Source of the DNA: a virus
DNA length: 64,000 bases
Direction: 5' to 3' (one strand)
Virus record (IMG/VR): IMGVR_UViG_3300017917_004426
Span: 1 to 64,000 of that record
Part shown: positions 50,440 to 58,443 of the stretch, in pieces
Position numbering within the stretch: position 1 is the first letter of the stretch
How the letters are laid out: each line of letters starts with the position of its first letter
Program-made: the position numbers and the translations under genes
Notes under the pieces: generated by a model
What the model saw: only the letters and a program-made list of their open reading frames with translations
Databases searched by the model: none
What the model was told of the DNA's origin: nothing

Positions 50440-52707
50440 ATGGCTATAGAAAACATTTCCCAAGATTTGTCAGATTTGCTGGCTACCAAAGACTATGACG
50501 TCAAATACACTGATGGGCAAGGCAAAGACTCATCACCAGAAGAAGCCAAAACATTTGCGTTTGACTGGGTGGCTGGTTCGGGCAAAAACTACGGCACAGT
50601 GGTAATTGTGCTGGGAGATGACAACGACTTGCAATTGTTCTTTGGAGACAACTTGGGGCGGACCATGGAAAATCCTCAGGACAAATTGGACTGGTTTGGA
50701 TCAGAGCGCGAAACAGGTTTTTTGCCCGAACTAAAGAACTTTGCCACACAGCACAGATACACATTCAGTCCCAAGGATATTGGCCAACTCAAGCACACCA
50801 TGCAAGGCATGGCAGCAATCAAAGAAGGGTTGTTTGAAGGCTACTATGGCACACGCAGAGTAAGTTACATGGGCGAGCAGACTGATGCTCGACTGGTAAT
50901 CAAACACAACCGAATGATTGGCGAAGATGACAAACGCTATCGTTACGTGGAAAGTTTGTTTATTGAAACTGCTGACGGCGAGCGATTCAAACTCCCGTTT
51001 GTGAAACTGTCAGGTGGCAGAGCCATGTTGGAACATGTCCGCCAAGGTGGCAGACCCTATGACATTCGTGGACAGCACATTGCAGAGATTGTGAGTGAAA
51101 TGGCTGTGCTCAGCAGATTCAATAGAGCCAGTCAACAGCGAGTGTTTGAAGGTGTCACACAAGAACTGGTAGAAACAGCACAGCACTACTACTCAGAACT
51201 GCGAGAAAACCTACAGCACATGGCCACAGGTCGTGGCTACCAACAATATTTTGAATCATGGACACCAGCAGACATTGGAGATGAAACTGCCTTGGTGGAA
51301 GATCTCAAGACCATGTTTATTGAACAAACATTGGATGCCAGAATTGAGGCTGCACTGCCCACATTGGCCAAAATACAACAACGAGGAAACGCTATGAAAG
51401 AAGCACAAATTTTTGAAAACTGGGCGAACAGCATCATGGAAGGCACATGGGCCTTGCCAGACACCCCAGAAGCACAGGCCAAATTGAATGAACTAATGAG
51501 CCGAGAACTCATTGTTGGTCCTGATGCAACCAATGCCAAAGAACAACTGTATGATGTTGTGGGCGATGATCAGTTGTTTGACATCCTCAATGACTTGGCT
51601 GAACAAGATCCTCGTGCTAACTGTTGGGATGACACAGATGTGCAGGCCCGATTGCAAGAACTTGGTATTCAACTGAACACCACACCTGCTGCTGACCAAC
51701 AACAGCCAGTGGCACCTGCTGCCGGACAGCAAGCACCAGGCACTGCTCCTGAACAGGCTGTGGCGGAGGGCGTTATAGATTGGGCTAAAGAAAAATATCA
51801 TGACTATCAAACTGGTAGACAATGGAACAAGTTTGGTAAAGCACAGCGTAAAGGTGATGCTGCCGGGATGCAAGCCGCACAAGATGCCGCAAATTTACAC
51901 AAAGACAAATTACAAGTAGCACGTTTGAACAGAACAGGCAGCACATTGTCTAAAAATTCTAATTTTGGACAAGATCAAGATAGAGCAAATATTGCCTCCC
52001 TACAGAAAAGGGGATTGGTTCCTCAGAATTATGGTAGAGTAGAAGAAGAATCTAAAATGGCAGAAAACACAGAACTCAACACCATGCTGAAACATGCTGG
52101 CGTGCCAGTTCAGGAAAGTCGTATCCATGAAAATTCTGAATACACTTATGAAAAAGTTGCCAAAATTTTAGCACGTGAACAACCAGGAATGGAAACCAAC
52201 AGAGACAGCAATGATTTTTATGCTGCGGTATATCACGAATTGATCGCTATCGGTATGACACCAAAAGCCGCTCGCAATTTAATCTCCTATGACGAGGACT
52301 TTATGGGCGATGTAGCAACTGCTTACAGACACTATCAGGAAAATCCTGGATTGGATGAAAGCAACTCTGGAATGATCATGCCCGAAGGCGCAGCCGTAGA
52401 TGCATACATGGCAGGTAAGAGTCCAGCAATTGCTCACTTTGCTGATCAATTGGACAAGAACACAGAAATAAAAGAAGGTTCATGCAACATGACCGCAGAA
52501 GGCGAATACTGTCCAGAACACGGCTTGGCCGAATGTGGCTACATGGAAAGCATGGGCGGTACAGTGGCAGGCTCAGTTGCGCCAGTAATTGGCGAAGCAC
52601 CCAATGATCCAATCAACTACAATGCGGCCATTACCGGCTCTTACTATGAGTCAAAAGATGGTGACGCACTATTGGCAAGAATAAAATCACTGGCTTTGCT
52701 CAAATGA
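50440..52707 (+). CDS. Large conserved protein downstream of terminase, unknown function
   Basis: 755 residues. The first about 330 residues look folded (FAFDWVAGSGKNYGTVVIVL; KHNRMIGEDDKRYRYVESLF; GGRPYDIRGQHIAEIVSEMA). They are followed by helical segments, a Gln/Pro/Ala-rich linker near 410-440 (QQPVAPAAGQQAPGTAPEQA), basic helices, and a cysteine patch EGEYCPEHGLAECGYMES. The C-terminus DGDALLARIKSLALLK resembles ends of large hypothetical proteins of marine T4-like phages. A packaged or structural role is likely given the late-type leaderless start and position; no enzyme motif found. Confidence 0.6.
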   Translation: MAIENISQDLSDLLATKDYDVKYTDGQGKDSSPEEAKTFAFDWVAGSGKNYGTVVIVLGDDNDLQLFFGDNLGRTMENPQDKLDWFGSERETGFLPELKNFATQHRYTFSPKDIGQLKHTMQGMAAIKEGLFEGYYGTRRVSYMGEQTDARLVIKHNRMIGEDDKRYRYVESLFIETADGERFKLPFVKLSGGRAMLEHVRQGGRPYDIRGQHIAEIVSEMAVLSRFNRASQQRVFEGVTQELVETAQHYYSELRENLQHMATGRGYQQYFESWTPADIGDETALVEDLKTMFIEQTLDARIEAALPTLAKIQQRGNAMKEAQIFENWANSIMEGTWALPDTPEAQAKLNELMSRELIVGPDATNAKEQLYDVVGDDQLFDILNDLAEQDPRANCWDDTDVQARLQELGIQLNTTPAADQQQPVAPAAGQQAPGTAPEQAVAEGVIDWAKEKYHDYQTGRQWNKFGKAQRKGDAAGMQAAQDAANLHKDKLQVARLNRTGSTLSKNSNFGQDQDRANIASLQKRGLVPQNYGRVEEESKMAENTELNTMLKHAGVPVQESRIHENSEYTYEKVAKILAREQPGMETNRDSNDFYAAVYHELIAIGMTPKAARNLISYDEDFMGDVATAYRHYQENPGLDESNSGMIMPEGAAVDAYMAGKSPAIAHFADQLDKNTEIKEGSCNMTAEGEYCPEHGLAECGYMESMGGTVAGSVAPVIGEAPNDPINYNAAITGSYYESKDGDALLARIKSLALLK

Positions 52708-52715
52708 TATAAATA
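52708..52715 (+). promoter_or_regulatory. Consensus T4 late promoter TATAAATA
   Basis: The only full TATAAATA match noted in the window, beginning just after the stop of the preceding gene and four bases upstream of a sigma70 -35 box. Predicted +1 is about 52721. Confidence 0.65.
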
Positions 52716-52718
52716 CTC

Positions 52719-52747
52719 TTGACACCAAGGCAAATAGCGCATATACT
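52719..52747 (+). promoter_or_regulatory. Consensus sigma70 promoter TTGACA-N17-TATACT for gp32
   Basis: -35 TTGACA (52719-52724), exact 17-base spacer, -10 TATACT (52742-52747); expected +1 near 52754, giving a leader of about 90 bases before gp32. The -10 box lies within the stem of the terminator at 52737-52768. Confidence 0.85.
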
Positions 52748-52768
52748 ACATGGTGTATGCGCTTTTTT
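52737..52768 (+). terminator. Rho-independent terminator overlapping the gp32 promoter
   Basis: GCGCATATAC / GTGTATGCGC, a 10-bp stem (one G-T pair) with loop TACATG, followed by six T residues. It ends transcripts from upstream genes, while RNA begun at the embedded sigma70 promoter lacks the 5' arm and escapes. Confidence 0.88.
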
Positions 52769-52844
52769 GTTTGTGCGTCACAGGCAACAAAGATCTAATT
52801 TTAGATAGGCAACACATAGGCAACTTTTTAAGGAGAAATATACT

Positions 52845-53840
52845 ATGGCTAGTTTACAAGAAATCCGAGCAAGACTACAGGCAGCTGAAAACAAAGGCAA
52901 CTCAAACCAAGGTGGAGGCGATCGAGCAATTTATCCACACTGGAACATGGAAGAAGGTCAATCGGCCACACTACGCTTCCTACCTGACGGTAACACAAAA
53001 AACACATTTTTCTGGGTTGAACGTGCAATGATCCGACTGCCATTCAACGGCGTCAAAGGAGAAATGGAATCCAAACAAGTATTCGTACAAGTGCCCTGCG
53101 TAGAAATGTGGGGAGACGCCTGCCCAGTGCTGGCGGAAGTTCGTACTTGGTTCAAGGACAAGAGCCTTGAAGAAATGGGTCGCAAATACTGGAAGAAGCG
53201 TTCATACTTGTTCCAAGGCTTTGTGCGTGAGAATCCCATTGCCGAAGACAAGACACCGGACAATCCCATCCGCAAGTTCATCATTGGACCTCAACTGTTT
53301 ACCTTGATCAAAGGTGCGTTGATGGATCCTGAGTTGGAAGAATTGCCAACTGACTTGATGCGTGGTTTGGACTTCCGTATCACCAAGACATCCAAAGGTG
53401 GCTTTGCTGACTACAACAGTTCTAAGTGGGCTCGCAAAGAGTCAGCACTCACGGAAGCCGAACAGGCTGCAATTGAAACTCACGGCTTGTATGACTTGAG
53501 CACGTTCCTGCCCAAGCGTCCCGGCGACGTTGAACTGAAGGTGATCAAAGAGATGTTCGAAGCATCAGTAGACGGACAACCTTACGATACCGAGCGTTGG
53601 GGCCAATACTTCCGTCCTGCTGGCGTAGCCGCACCTGGTGCCGCAGCCGGCGATGCTGATGAAACACCAGCACCTGCTGCCAAGCCAGCACTAAAAGTGG
53701 CTGCCGCAACCGCACCAGTGGCCGAAGATTCTTTTGACGACGAACCAGCACCAGCAGCCGCACCTGTGGCCAAAGCCATACCAAGTGGTAATGCCCAAGA
53801 CATCTTGGCTATGATCAGGGCTCGTCAAAACAAGCAGTAA
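52845..53840 (+). CDS. gp32: Single-stranded DNA-binding protein gp32-like
   Basis: 331 residues (T4 gp32 is 301). Basic N-terminal protein-protein region (LQEIRARLQAAENKG), then the OB-fold core (WNMEEGQSATLRFLPDGN, FWVERAMIRLPFNGVKG, VPCVEMWGDACPVLAEVRTW, KKRSYLFQGFVRENP, FIIGPQLFTLI). The zinc ligands are reduced to a C-x7-C pair. An Ala/Pro-rich acidic linker leads to an IRARQNKQ end. It coats ssDNA in replication and recombination. AAGGAG Shine-Dalgarno; early-type promoter. It heads the recombination operon with UvsX. Confidence 0.92.
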   Translation: MASLQEIRARLQAAENKGNSNQGGGDRAIYPHWNMEEGQSATLRFLPDGNTKNTFFWVERAMIRLPFNGVKGEMESKQVFVQVPCVEMWGDACPVLAEVRTWFKDKSLEEMGRKYWKKRSYLFQGFVRENPIAEDKTPDNPIRKFIIGPQLFTLIKGALMDPELEELPTDLMRGLDFRITKTSKGGFADYNSSKWARKESALTEAEQAAIETHGLYDLSTFLPKRPGDVELKVIKEMFEASVDGQPYDTERWGQYFRPAGVAAPGAAAGDADETPAPAAKPALKVAAATAPVAEDSFDDEPAPAAAPVAKAIPSGNAQDILAMIRARQNKQ

Positions 53841-54466
53841 TGCTAACAGCTCTTGATCATGAGCTGTTTCCTAAAAATTGTGAAGTGGTTCATTTACCAC
53901 TTCACAATCAATGGATTTATTTGATTCAACGCAACGGAAGCAGCAGTTTACGACTACAACAACAGCAGGACAATCTGGCTGTGTTTGTCAATGAACAAAT
54001 TCAAACTCTTGATTATGTAGATGTTTACATACGCAAGCCAAAAATTCGCTATGTTGGCGGAGTAAATACCTATTTACAACATCTCAAAAGAGATCATCCT
54101 GAACTTGATTCAGACACTGCATTCTGGTTTGCCAAACGATATAAATTTCTAAATTCACACTATCTTCCGCAGTTTCATTGGATAGCAAATCTCAGTCAGT
54201 ATCTAAGGCCAAATGCCAAGATAAGATTTAGAAATTTTCAAGATTTTAGCAGTGTAACTGATTTTCATGATTTAACACAAATAGTTCGTTACAATCAGGA
54301 TTTTGTAAAAAAATTACTAGCAGATGATCCTGATTTAGAATTTTGGTTATACTTAGACCAAATTTTGCTAGATTTAGCAGGACAAAGTCTAACCTGGCAA
54401 GAATTATTAAATTACTATCAAACCAATTATCAGAACGTAATAAAATATGTATTGCCCGAGACTTGA
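53840..54466 (+). CDS. Sulfotransferase-like small protein
   Basis: 208 residues, coupled to gp32 by TAATG. WIYLIQRNGSSSLRLQQQQ resembles the PAPS-binding strand-loop-helix (K/R-x-G-S-S-S) of small phage and bacterial sulfotransferase-like proteins; later FHWIANLSQYLRPNAKIRFR could carry the 3'-phosphate contact. Only the first motif is convincing. Two strong hairpins lie within its first 70 bases. Location among recombination and radical SAM genes suggests it belongs to the modifying gene set. Confidence 0.45.
   Translation: MLTALDHELFPKNCEVVHLPLHNQWIYLIQRNGSSSLRLQQQQDNLAVFVNEQIQTLDYVDVYIRKPKIRYVGGVNTYLQHLKRDHPELDSDTAFWFAKRYKFLNSHYLPQFHWIANLSQYLRPNAKIRFRNFQDFSSVTDFHDLTQIVRYNQDFVKKLLADDPDLEFWLYLDQILLDLAGQSLTWQELLNYYQTNYQNVIKYVLPET
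53845..53868 (+). promoter_or_regulatory. Hairpin at the start of the sulfotransferase-like gene
   Basis: AACAGCTC / GAGCTGTT, perfect 8-bp stem with an 8-base loop, starting five bases after the ATG and the gp32 stop. It could mark the 3' end of gp32 mRNA by pausing or processing. Confidence 0.5.
53877..53908 (+). promoter_or_regulatory. Perfect 13-bp hairpin inside coding sequence
   Basis: ATTGTGAAGTGGT / ACCACTTCACAAT with a six-base loop TCATTT. This is the longest perfect stem noticed within a gene in this window and lies nine bases after the preceding hairpin. Confidence 0.6.
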
Positions 54467-55436
54467 CCATTTTGTAAGATTCAACCCCAATGGAACTGTG
54501 AGTCGATGTGGTCACATGGTCAATTTCCCACAGTTCAACACATTAGACGAAATGAATTCAAGCCTGTGGCTAGATACAATTCAAACTACAATGGCACAAG
54601 GTCAATGGCCAAACGAATGTGTAAGATGCCAGGACTCTGAACTTAACGGCAACAAAAGTGTCCGTCAGTATTTTCTAGATGAACACGATCATAATGTCAG
54701 TATCATGTGCGATTATCTGGTATTGGGCGGAGTACTAGACAATATTTGCAATAGTGCATGCCAAACTTGTAACGAAAATTTGTCTACCAAAATAGGTAGC
54801 CTGACAACCAGAGATTACATAAAAATTGATAACAGCAACAAACTCGATCTACTGCCACTAGATCGCATTATCAAAATAGACATTAATGGTGGCGAACCCA
54901 GTGCCAGTCTAAACTATGTTAAGTTGCTGGAAAATTTGCCACCAAATGTAAAAAACTTGCGATTGAACACCAATGGCAGTCGAGTATTAACATCGCTGAC
55001 CAAGTTGATCGATCGTGGAGTCAAAGTAACTGTGACAGTGAGTTTGGATGGCATTGGATCTGTGCATGACTATGTGCGTTGGCCTATCAAGTGGTCTGCT
55101 GTTGAACGCAATCTTTTGGCGTACAAAGGTATGAACTTGCATGAATTAAATACCTGGACCACAGTGTCTGCTCTCAACATAGGCAACCTCAAGCAAATTC
55201 AATCCTATGTCAAACAACACGATATCGATCACAGTTATGCACTGTTAGAACAGCCCAGTGTGTTGAGTGTGAAATACAGCAATCATTTTACAAGAACTGC
55301 TGATGTTCCAGATGAACTAAAAACCATTGTGGCACAAGATGAAGATAACACAGTTGAACTACAGTTGTTTACTTACAAGCAAGATAAGTTGCGAGATATC
55401 AAACTGTGGGATTACTACAAGGACACATGGAAATGA
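54447..55436 (+). CDS. Radical SAM protein 4 (twitch-type)
   Basis: 329 residues, the shortest of the six. CNSACQTC with Cys101, 105, 108; GGEP 148-151; V-S-L-D-G-I strand near 205. N-terminal module reduced to C3-P, C21 and C58-x2-C61, so the A-P-W and one cysteine are missing. The start overlaps the upstream gene by 20 bases. Coupled to the SDR gene by ATGA. Its place between gp32 and UvsX suggests co-expression early with recombination functions. Confidence 0.82.
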   Translation: MYCPRLDHFVRFNPNGTVSRCGHMVNFPQFNTLDEMNSSLWLDTIQTTMAQGQWPNECVRCQDSELNGNKSVRQYFLDEHDHNVSIMCDYLVLGGVLDNICNSACQTCNENLSTKIGSLTTRDYIKIDNSNKLDLLPLDRIIKIDINGGEPSASLNYVKLLENLPPNVKNLRLNTNGSRVLTSLTKLIDRGVKVTVTVSLDGIGSVHDYVRWPIKWSAVERNLLAYKGMNLHELNTWTTVSALNIGNLKQIQSYVKQHDIDHSYALLEQPSVLSVKYSNHFTRTADVPDELKTIVAQDEDNTVELQLFTYKQDKLRDIKLWDYYKDTWK

Positions 55437-55978
55437 AAATAGCAATCACGGGACACACAGCAGGTATTGGGCAAGCACTGGCCAGTCAATACAGTAGTCA
55501 TGGTCATGAGATTGTGGGGATCAGTCGTCGAGACGGCTATAATATCCGAAATATTTTAAAAATTTGTGATCTTATCGAACCGTGCGACATTTTTGTGAAC
55601 AATGCTCAAGCTGGTTTTGCTCAAACAGAGTTACTGTTTGAAATGAGCAAAAGATGGACTCGATCTCAAAAACACATCATAGTTATCAGTACCATGATGA
55701 CACAAGATCCAGTCAGTGTTTTACCGGGCATTGGCATGACTGAATATCGAGTGCAAAAAGTTACTTTAGAACATGCTGTGCAACAATTGAGGCATACCAG
55801 ACCAGGCATAAGATTCACAATTGTACGCCCAGGCAACATTGCTACCAGTGAAGATAAAACTGTACCACCAGCGGCCGATGTAAACAATTGGGCTGCTGTG
55901 CTGATACAAACGTTGAATATGGCACAATCTAACAATTTGGTCATTCCTGATATTTCTTTAGGTCCAGCGTATACATGA
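55433..55978 (+). CDS. Short-chain dehydrogenase/reductase (SDR)
   Basis: 181 residues from ATG 55433. NAD(P)-binding TGHTAGIG at 6-13, ISRRDG after the second strand (Arg suggests NADP preference), NNAQ at 56-59, VIST with Ser86, and Y105-R-V-Q-K109 (YxxxK). All catalytic residues are present although the protein is short (classic SDRs about 250). It could oxidise or reduce a sugar or base product of the flanking radical SAM enzymes (inference). ATGA overlaps on both sides tie it to radical SAM 4 and 5. Confidence 0.82.
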   Translation: MKIAITGHTAGIGQALASQYSSHGHEIVGISRRDGYNIRNILKICDLIEPCDIFVNNAQAGFAQTELLFEMSKRWTRSQKHIIVISTMMTQDPVSVLPGIGMTEYRVQKVTLEHAVQQLRHTRPGIRFTIVRPGNIATSEDKTVPPAADVNNWAAVLIQTLNMAQSNNLVIPDISLGPAYT

Positions 55979-57117
55979 CTCCAAAAGACATCCTAACCAA
56001 TCCATACTTTTGTCCTATGCCTTGGTCAGGCATGATGTATAACTTTGATGGCGAGGTAAAAAACTGTATCAGAAGTGCCGATACACTTGGAAATATTAAA
56101 CAACAACCAATACAGGAAATTTTACTTGATAACAATCAACTGAGACAAAGTCAAATTCTGAATCAAACTCCTGTGCCAACTTGTCATACTTGTTATGACC
56201 TAGAGCAAGGTAATAAAGGATTTGGTATAATTAGCGATAGAGTATTTTACATTAGAGAATTAAAAGATACTGTTGTTGATACATGCACTCAAGGTAATTT
56301 TAATTTACAAGCTATAGATGTGAGATGGACCAATCTGTGTAATTTTGCTTGTGTGTATTGCAGTCCTCAATTCAGCAGCAAATGGGCAAACGAATTGAAA
56401 GTTGTTGAACATGGTCCAACACAACAACAGGTTGACCAGTTCAAACAATATGTGTTTGACAAAGCCGCACAACTCAAACATGTATATCTAGCAGGTGGCG
56501 AACCACTGCTTATGAAAGAAAATTTAGAACTATTATTGCTGTTGCAAAAAGTTAACCCCAAAGTGAATCTGCGTATCAATACTAATCTAAGCAAAGTTAA
56601 TACACAAGTATTTGATTTGGTATGTGGATTTGAAAATGTTCACTGGACAGTAAGCATCGAAACTATAGAACAAGAATTTGAATATATTAGATATGGTAGT
56701 ATGTGGACAGATTTTCAAGACAATCTTAAAGTAATTAAAAACTTAAATCATAAGATATCTTTTAACATGTTACATTTCTTGCTAAATTATCAAAGTATTT
56801 TTGATTGTGTAAAATATCTAAAATCATTGGGATTTCACAATAACAGTTTTATAATTGGTGCCTTACTTGATCCACTGTACCTAAATATTAGACATTTGCC
56901 TGATCATGTGTTAAACTCAGTCAAACATATACTTGAAGAAAAAATAAATCAACAACCAAAGTATCTCTTAGAGCAAAGCTACAAAAATTTGTTAAACTAT
57001 TTGAATCAACCTTTTGAAAAAAACCTAGTAGGTGCAATAGAAAATTTGCAGATGCTGGATAAAAGAAGAGGGTTAGATAGTAAAGCAATTTTTCAACATT
57101 TATACAACTTAATTTAA
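55975..57117 (+). CDS. Radical SAM protein 5 (twitch-type)
   Basis: 380 residues. CNFACVYC (Cys122, 126, 129), GGEP 174-177, W-T-V-S-I-E-T strand. N-terminal module C13-P-M-P-W, C31, C70-x2-C73. The gene is visibly AT-richer than neighbours (for example 18 G+C in 56881-56940 against 29 in 57601-57660 within uvsX), pointing to a separate origin. Coupled to the SDR by ATGA; followed 13 bases later by uvsX with its own Shine-Dalgarno. Confidence 0.85.
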   Translation: MTPKDILTNPYFCPMPWSGMMYNFDGEVKNCIRSADTLGNIKQQPIQEILLDNNQLRQSQILNQTPVPTCHTCYDLEQGNKGFGIISDRVFYIRELKDTVVDTCTQGNFNLQAIDVRWTNLCNFACVYCSPQFSSKWANELKVVEHGPTQQQVDQFKQYVFDKAAQLKHVYLAGGEPLLMKENLELLLLLQKVNPKVNLRINTNLSKVNTQVFDLVCGFENVHWTVSIETIEQEFEYIRYGSMWTDFQDNLKVIKNLNHKISFNMLHFLLNYQSIFDCVKYLKSLGFHNNSFIIGALLDPLYLNIRHLPDHVLNSVKHILEEKINQQPKYLLEQSYKNLLNYLNQPFEKNLVGAIENLQMLDKRRGLDSKAIFQHLYNLI

Positions 57118-57130
57118 AAAAGGAAAAATC

Positions 57131-58186
57131 ATGGGCAAACCATTTGACGTAAGCAAGTTCCGCAAGGAAATTACCAAATCAATCGATGGATTGAGTATTG
57201 GCTTCAACGATCCAACAGACTGGATTAGTACAGGCAACTATGCCTTGAACTATTTGATTAGCGGAGACTTTAACCGTGGCATTCCACTGGGCAAAGTTAC
57301 TGTATTTGCTGGCGAGTCAGGTGCAGGTAAGAGTTATATCTGCTCAGGCAACATTATTAAGAATGCACAAGAGCAAGGCATCTTTGTAGTGCTGATTGAC
57401 ACAGAGAACGCCTTGGATGAGGACTGGCTCAAAGCACTTGGTGTTGACACCAACGAAAGCAAACTGCTCAAACTGTCAATGGCCATGATTGATGACGTGG
57501 CAAAAACTATTTCCACATTCATGAGTGATTACAAGGCATTGCCCGACGGCGAGCGTCCCAAAGTCATGTTTGTGATTGACTCGCTGGGCATGTTGTTGAC
57601 GCCCACTGATGTAAACCAGTTTGATGCAGGCGAAATGAAGGGTGATCTAGGACGTAAACCCAAAGCTCTCACCGCCTTGGTGCGTAACTGTGTGAACATG
57701 TTTGGTTCATACAATGTGGGCCTGGTTTGTACCAATCACACATACGCATCACAGGATATGTTTGACCCAGATGATAAGATCAGCGGCGGTCAAGGTTTCA
57801 TTTACGCCTCATCAATTGTTGTGGCCATGAAGAAGCTCAAACTCAAAGAAGACGAGGACGGCAACAAAGTAACTGATGTGATGGGTATTCGTTCAGCCTG
57901 CAAGGTCATGAAAACTCGCTATGCCAAACCCTTTGAAGGTGTACAAGTTAAGATTCCTTATGAAACAGGTATGAATCCTTACTCGGGCTTGGTTGACTTG
58001 GCTGAGAAAAAAGGCTTCCTCAAGAAGGATGGCAATCGTCTTGCTTACACTACCTTGGATGGCGAAATCATCAAGTACTTCCGCAAGGGCTGGGAAGCCA
58101 ATGAAGATGGTTGCTTGGATGTTGTGATGGCTGAGTTTGGAAAACGCAAGGAAGAGGTAAGTACGGTTGAGGAGGAAGCAGAATGA
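57131..58186 (+). CDS. uvsX: UvsX recombinase (RecA family)
   Basis: 351 residues (T4 UvsX is 391). Walker A GESGAGKS at 61-68; VVLIDTENALDEDWLKALG; Walker B-like KVMFVIDSLGML; then LGRKPKALTALVRNCVNMFG, LVCTNHTYASQDMFDPDDKI, SGGQGFIYASSIVVAMKK. All are UvsX landmarks. It catalyses strand exchange on gp32-coated DNA for recombination-dependent replication. Acidic C-terminus. Shine-Dalgarno AAAGGA. Coupled by ATGA to the acidic protein that follows. Confidence 0.95.
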   Translation: MGKPFDVSKFRKEITKSIDGLSIGFNDPTDWISTGNYALNYLISGDFNRGIPLGKVTVFAGESGAGKSYICSGNIIKNAQEQGIFVVLIDTENALDEDWLKALGVDTNESKLLKLSMAMIDDVAKTISTFMSDYKALPDGERPKVMFVIDSLGMLLTPTDVNQFDAGEMKGDLGRKPKALTALVRNCVNMFGSYNVGLVCTNHTYASQDMFDPDDKISGGQGFIYASSIVVAMKKLKLKEDEDGNKVTDVMGIRSACKVMKTRYAKPFEGVQVKIPYETGMNPYSGLVDLAEKKGFLKKDGNRLAYTTLDGEIIKYFRKGWEANEDGCLDVVMAEFGKRKEEVSTVEEEAE

Positions 58187-58443
58187 GCGAAACAATCGCA
58201 AGTGAAATTTGGGGCGAACTCAAGCGTTTTGTAAACACAGTGGATCGCGCCGAGGCCGCAGAAACTGTGGTTCAAATTTTGATGGACAATGATTCGGAAG
58301 TTGATGATATTCGTGACGCTTTCAAAGGCGACTCAGATATCAAACGAGCACTCACAGCATATCTTGACAACGACAAAGACTACTTGGAAGACGAAGAAGA
58401 TCCTGAAGAAGAGGATTATAACGAAGACGATTGGGAAAATTAA
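58183..58443 (+). CDS. Small acidic protein beside UvsX
   Basis: 86 residues, ending in a run of about 25 mostly Asp/Glu residues (YLEDEEDPEEEDYNEDDWEN). The N-terminal half is helical (EIWGELKRFVNTVDRAEAAE; IRDAFKGDSDIKRALTAYL). Unrecognised. The acidic tail resembles DNA-mimic or gp32-contacting tails, and its coupling to uvsX (ATGA) suggests a recombination accessory. TAATG overlap with the next gene. Confidence 0.6.
   Translation: MSETIASEIWGELKRFVNTVDRAEAAETVVQILMDNDSEVDDIRDAFKGDSDIKRALTAYLDNDKDYLEDEEDPEEEDYNEDDWEN

Noticed and set aside
52750-53031. Plus-strand frame of 93 codons across the gp32 leader
   Set aside because: It starts inside the terminator loop, overlaps gp32 in another frame and has no protein-like conservation or ribosome site.
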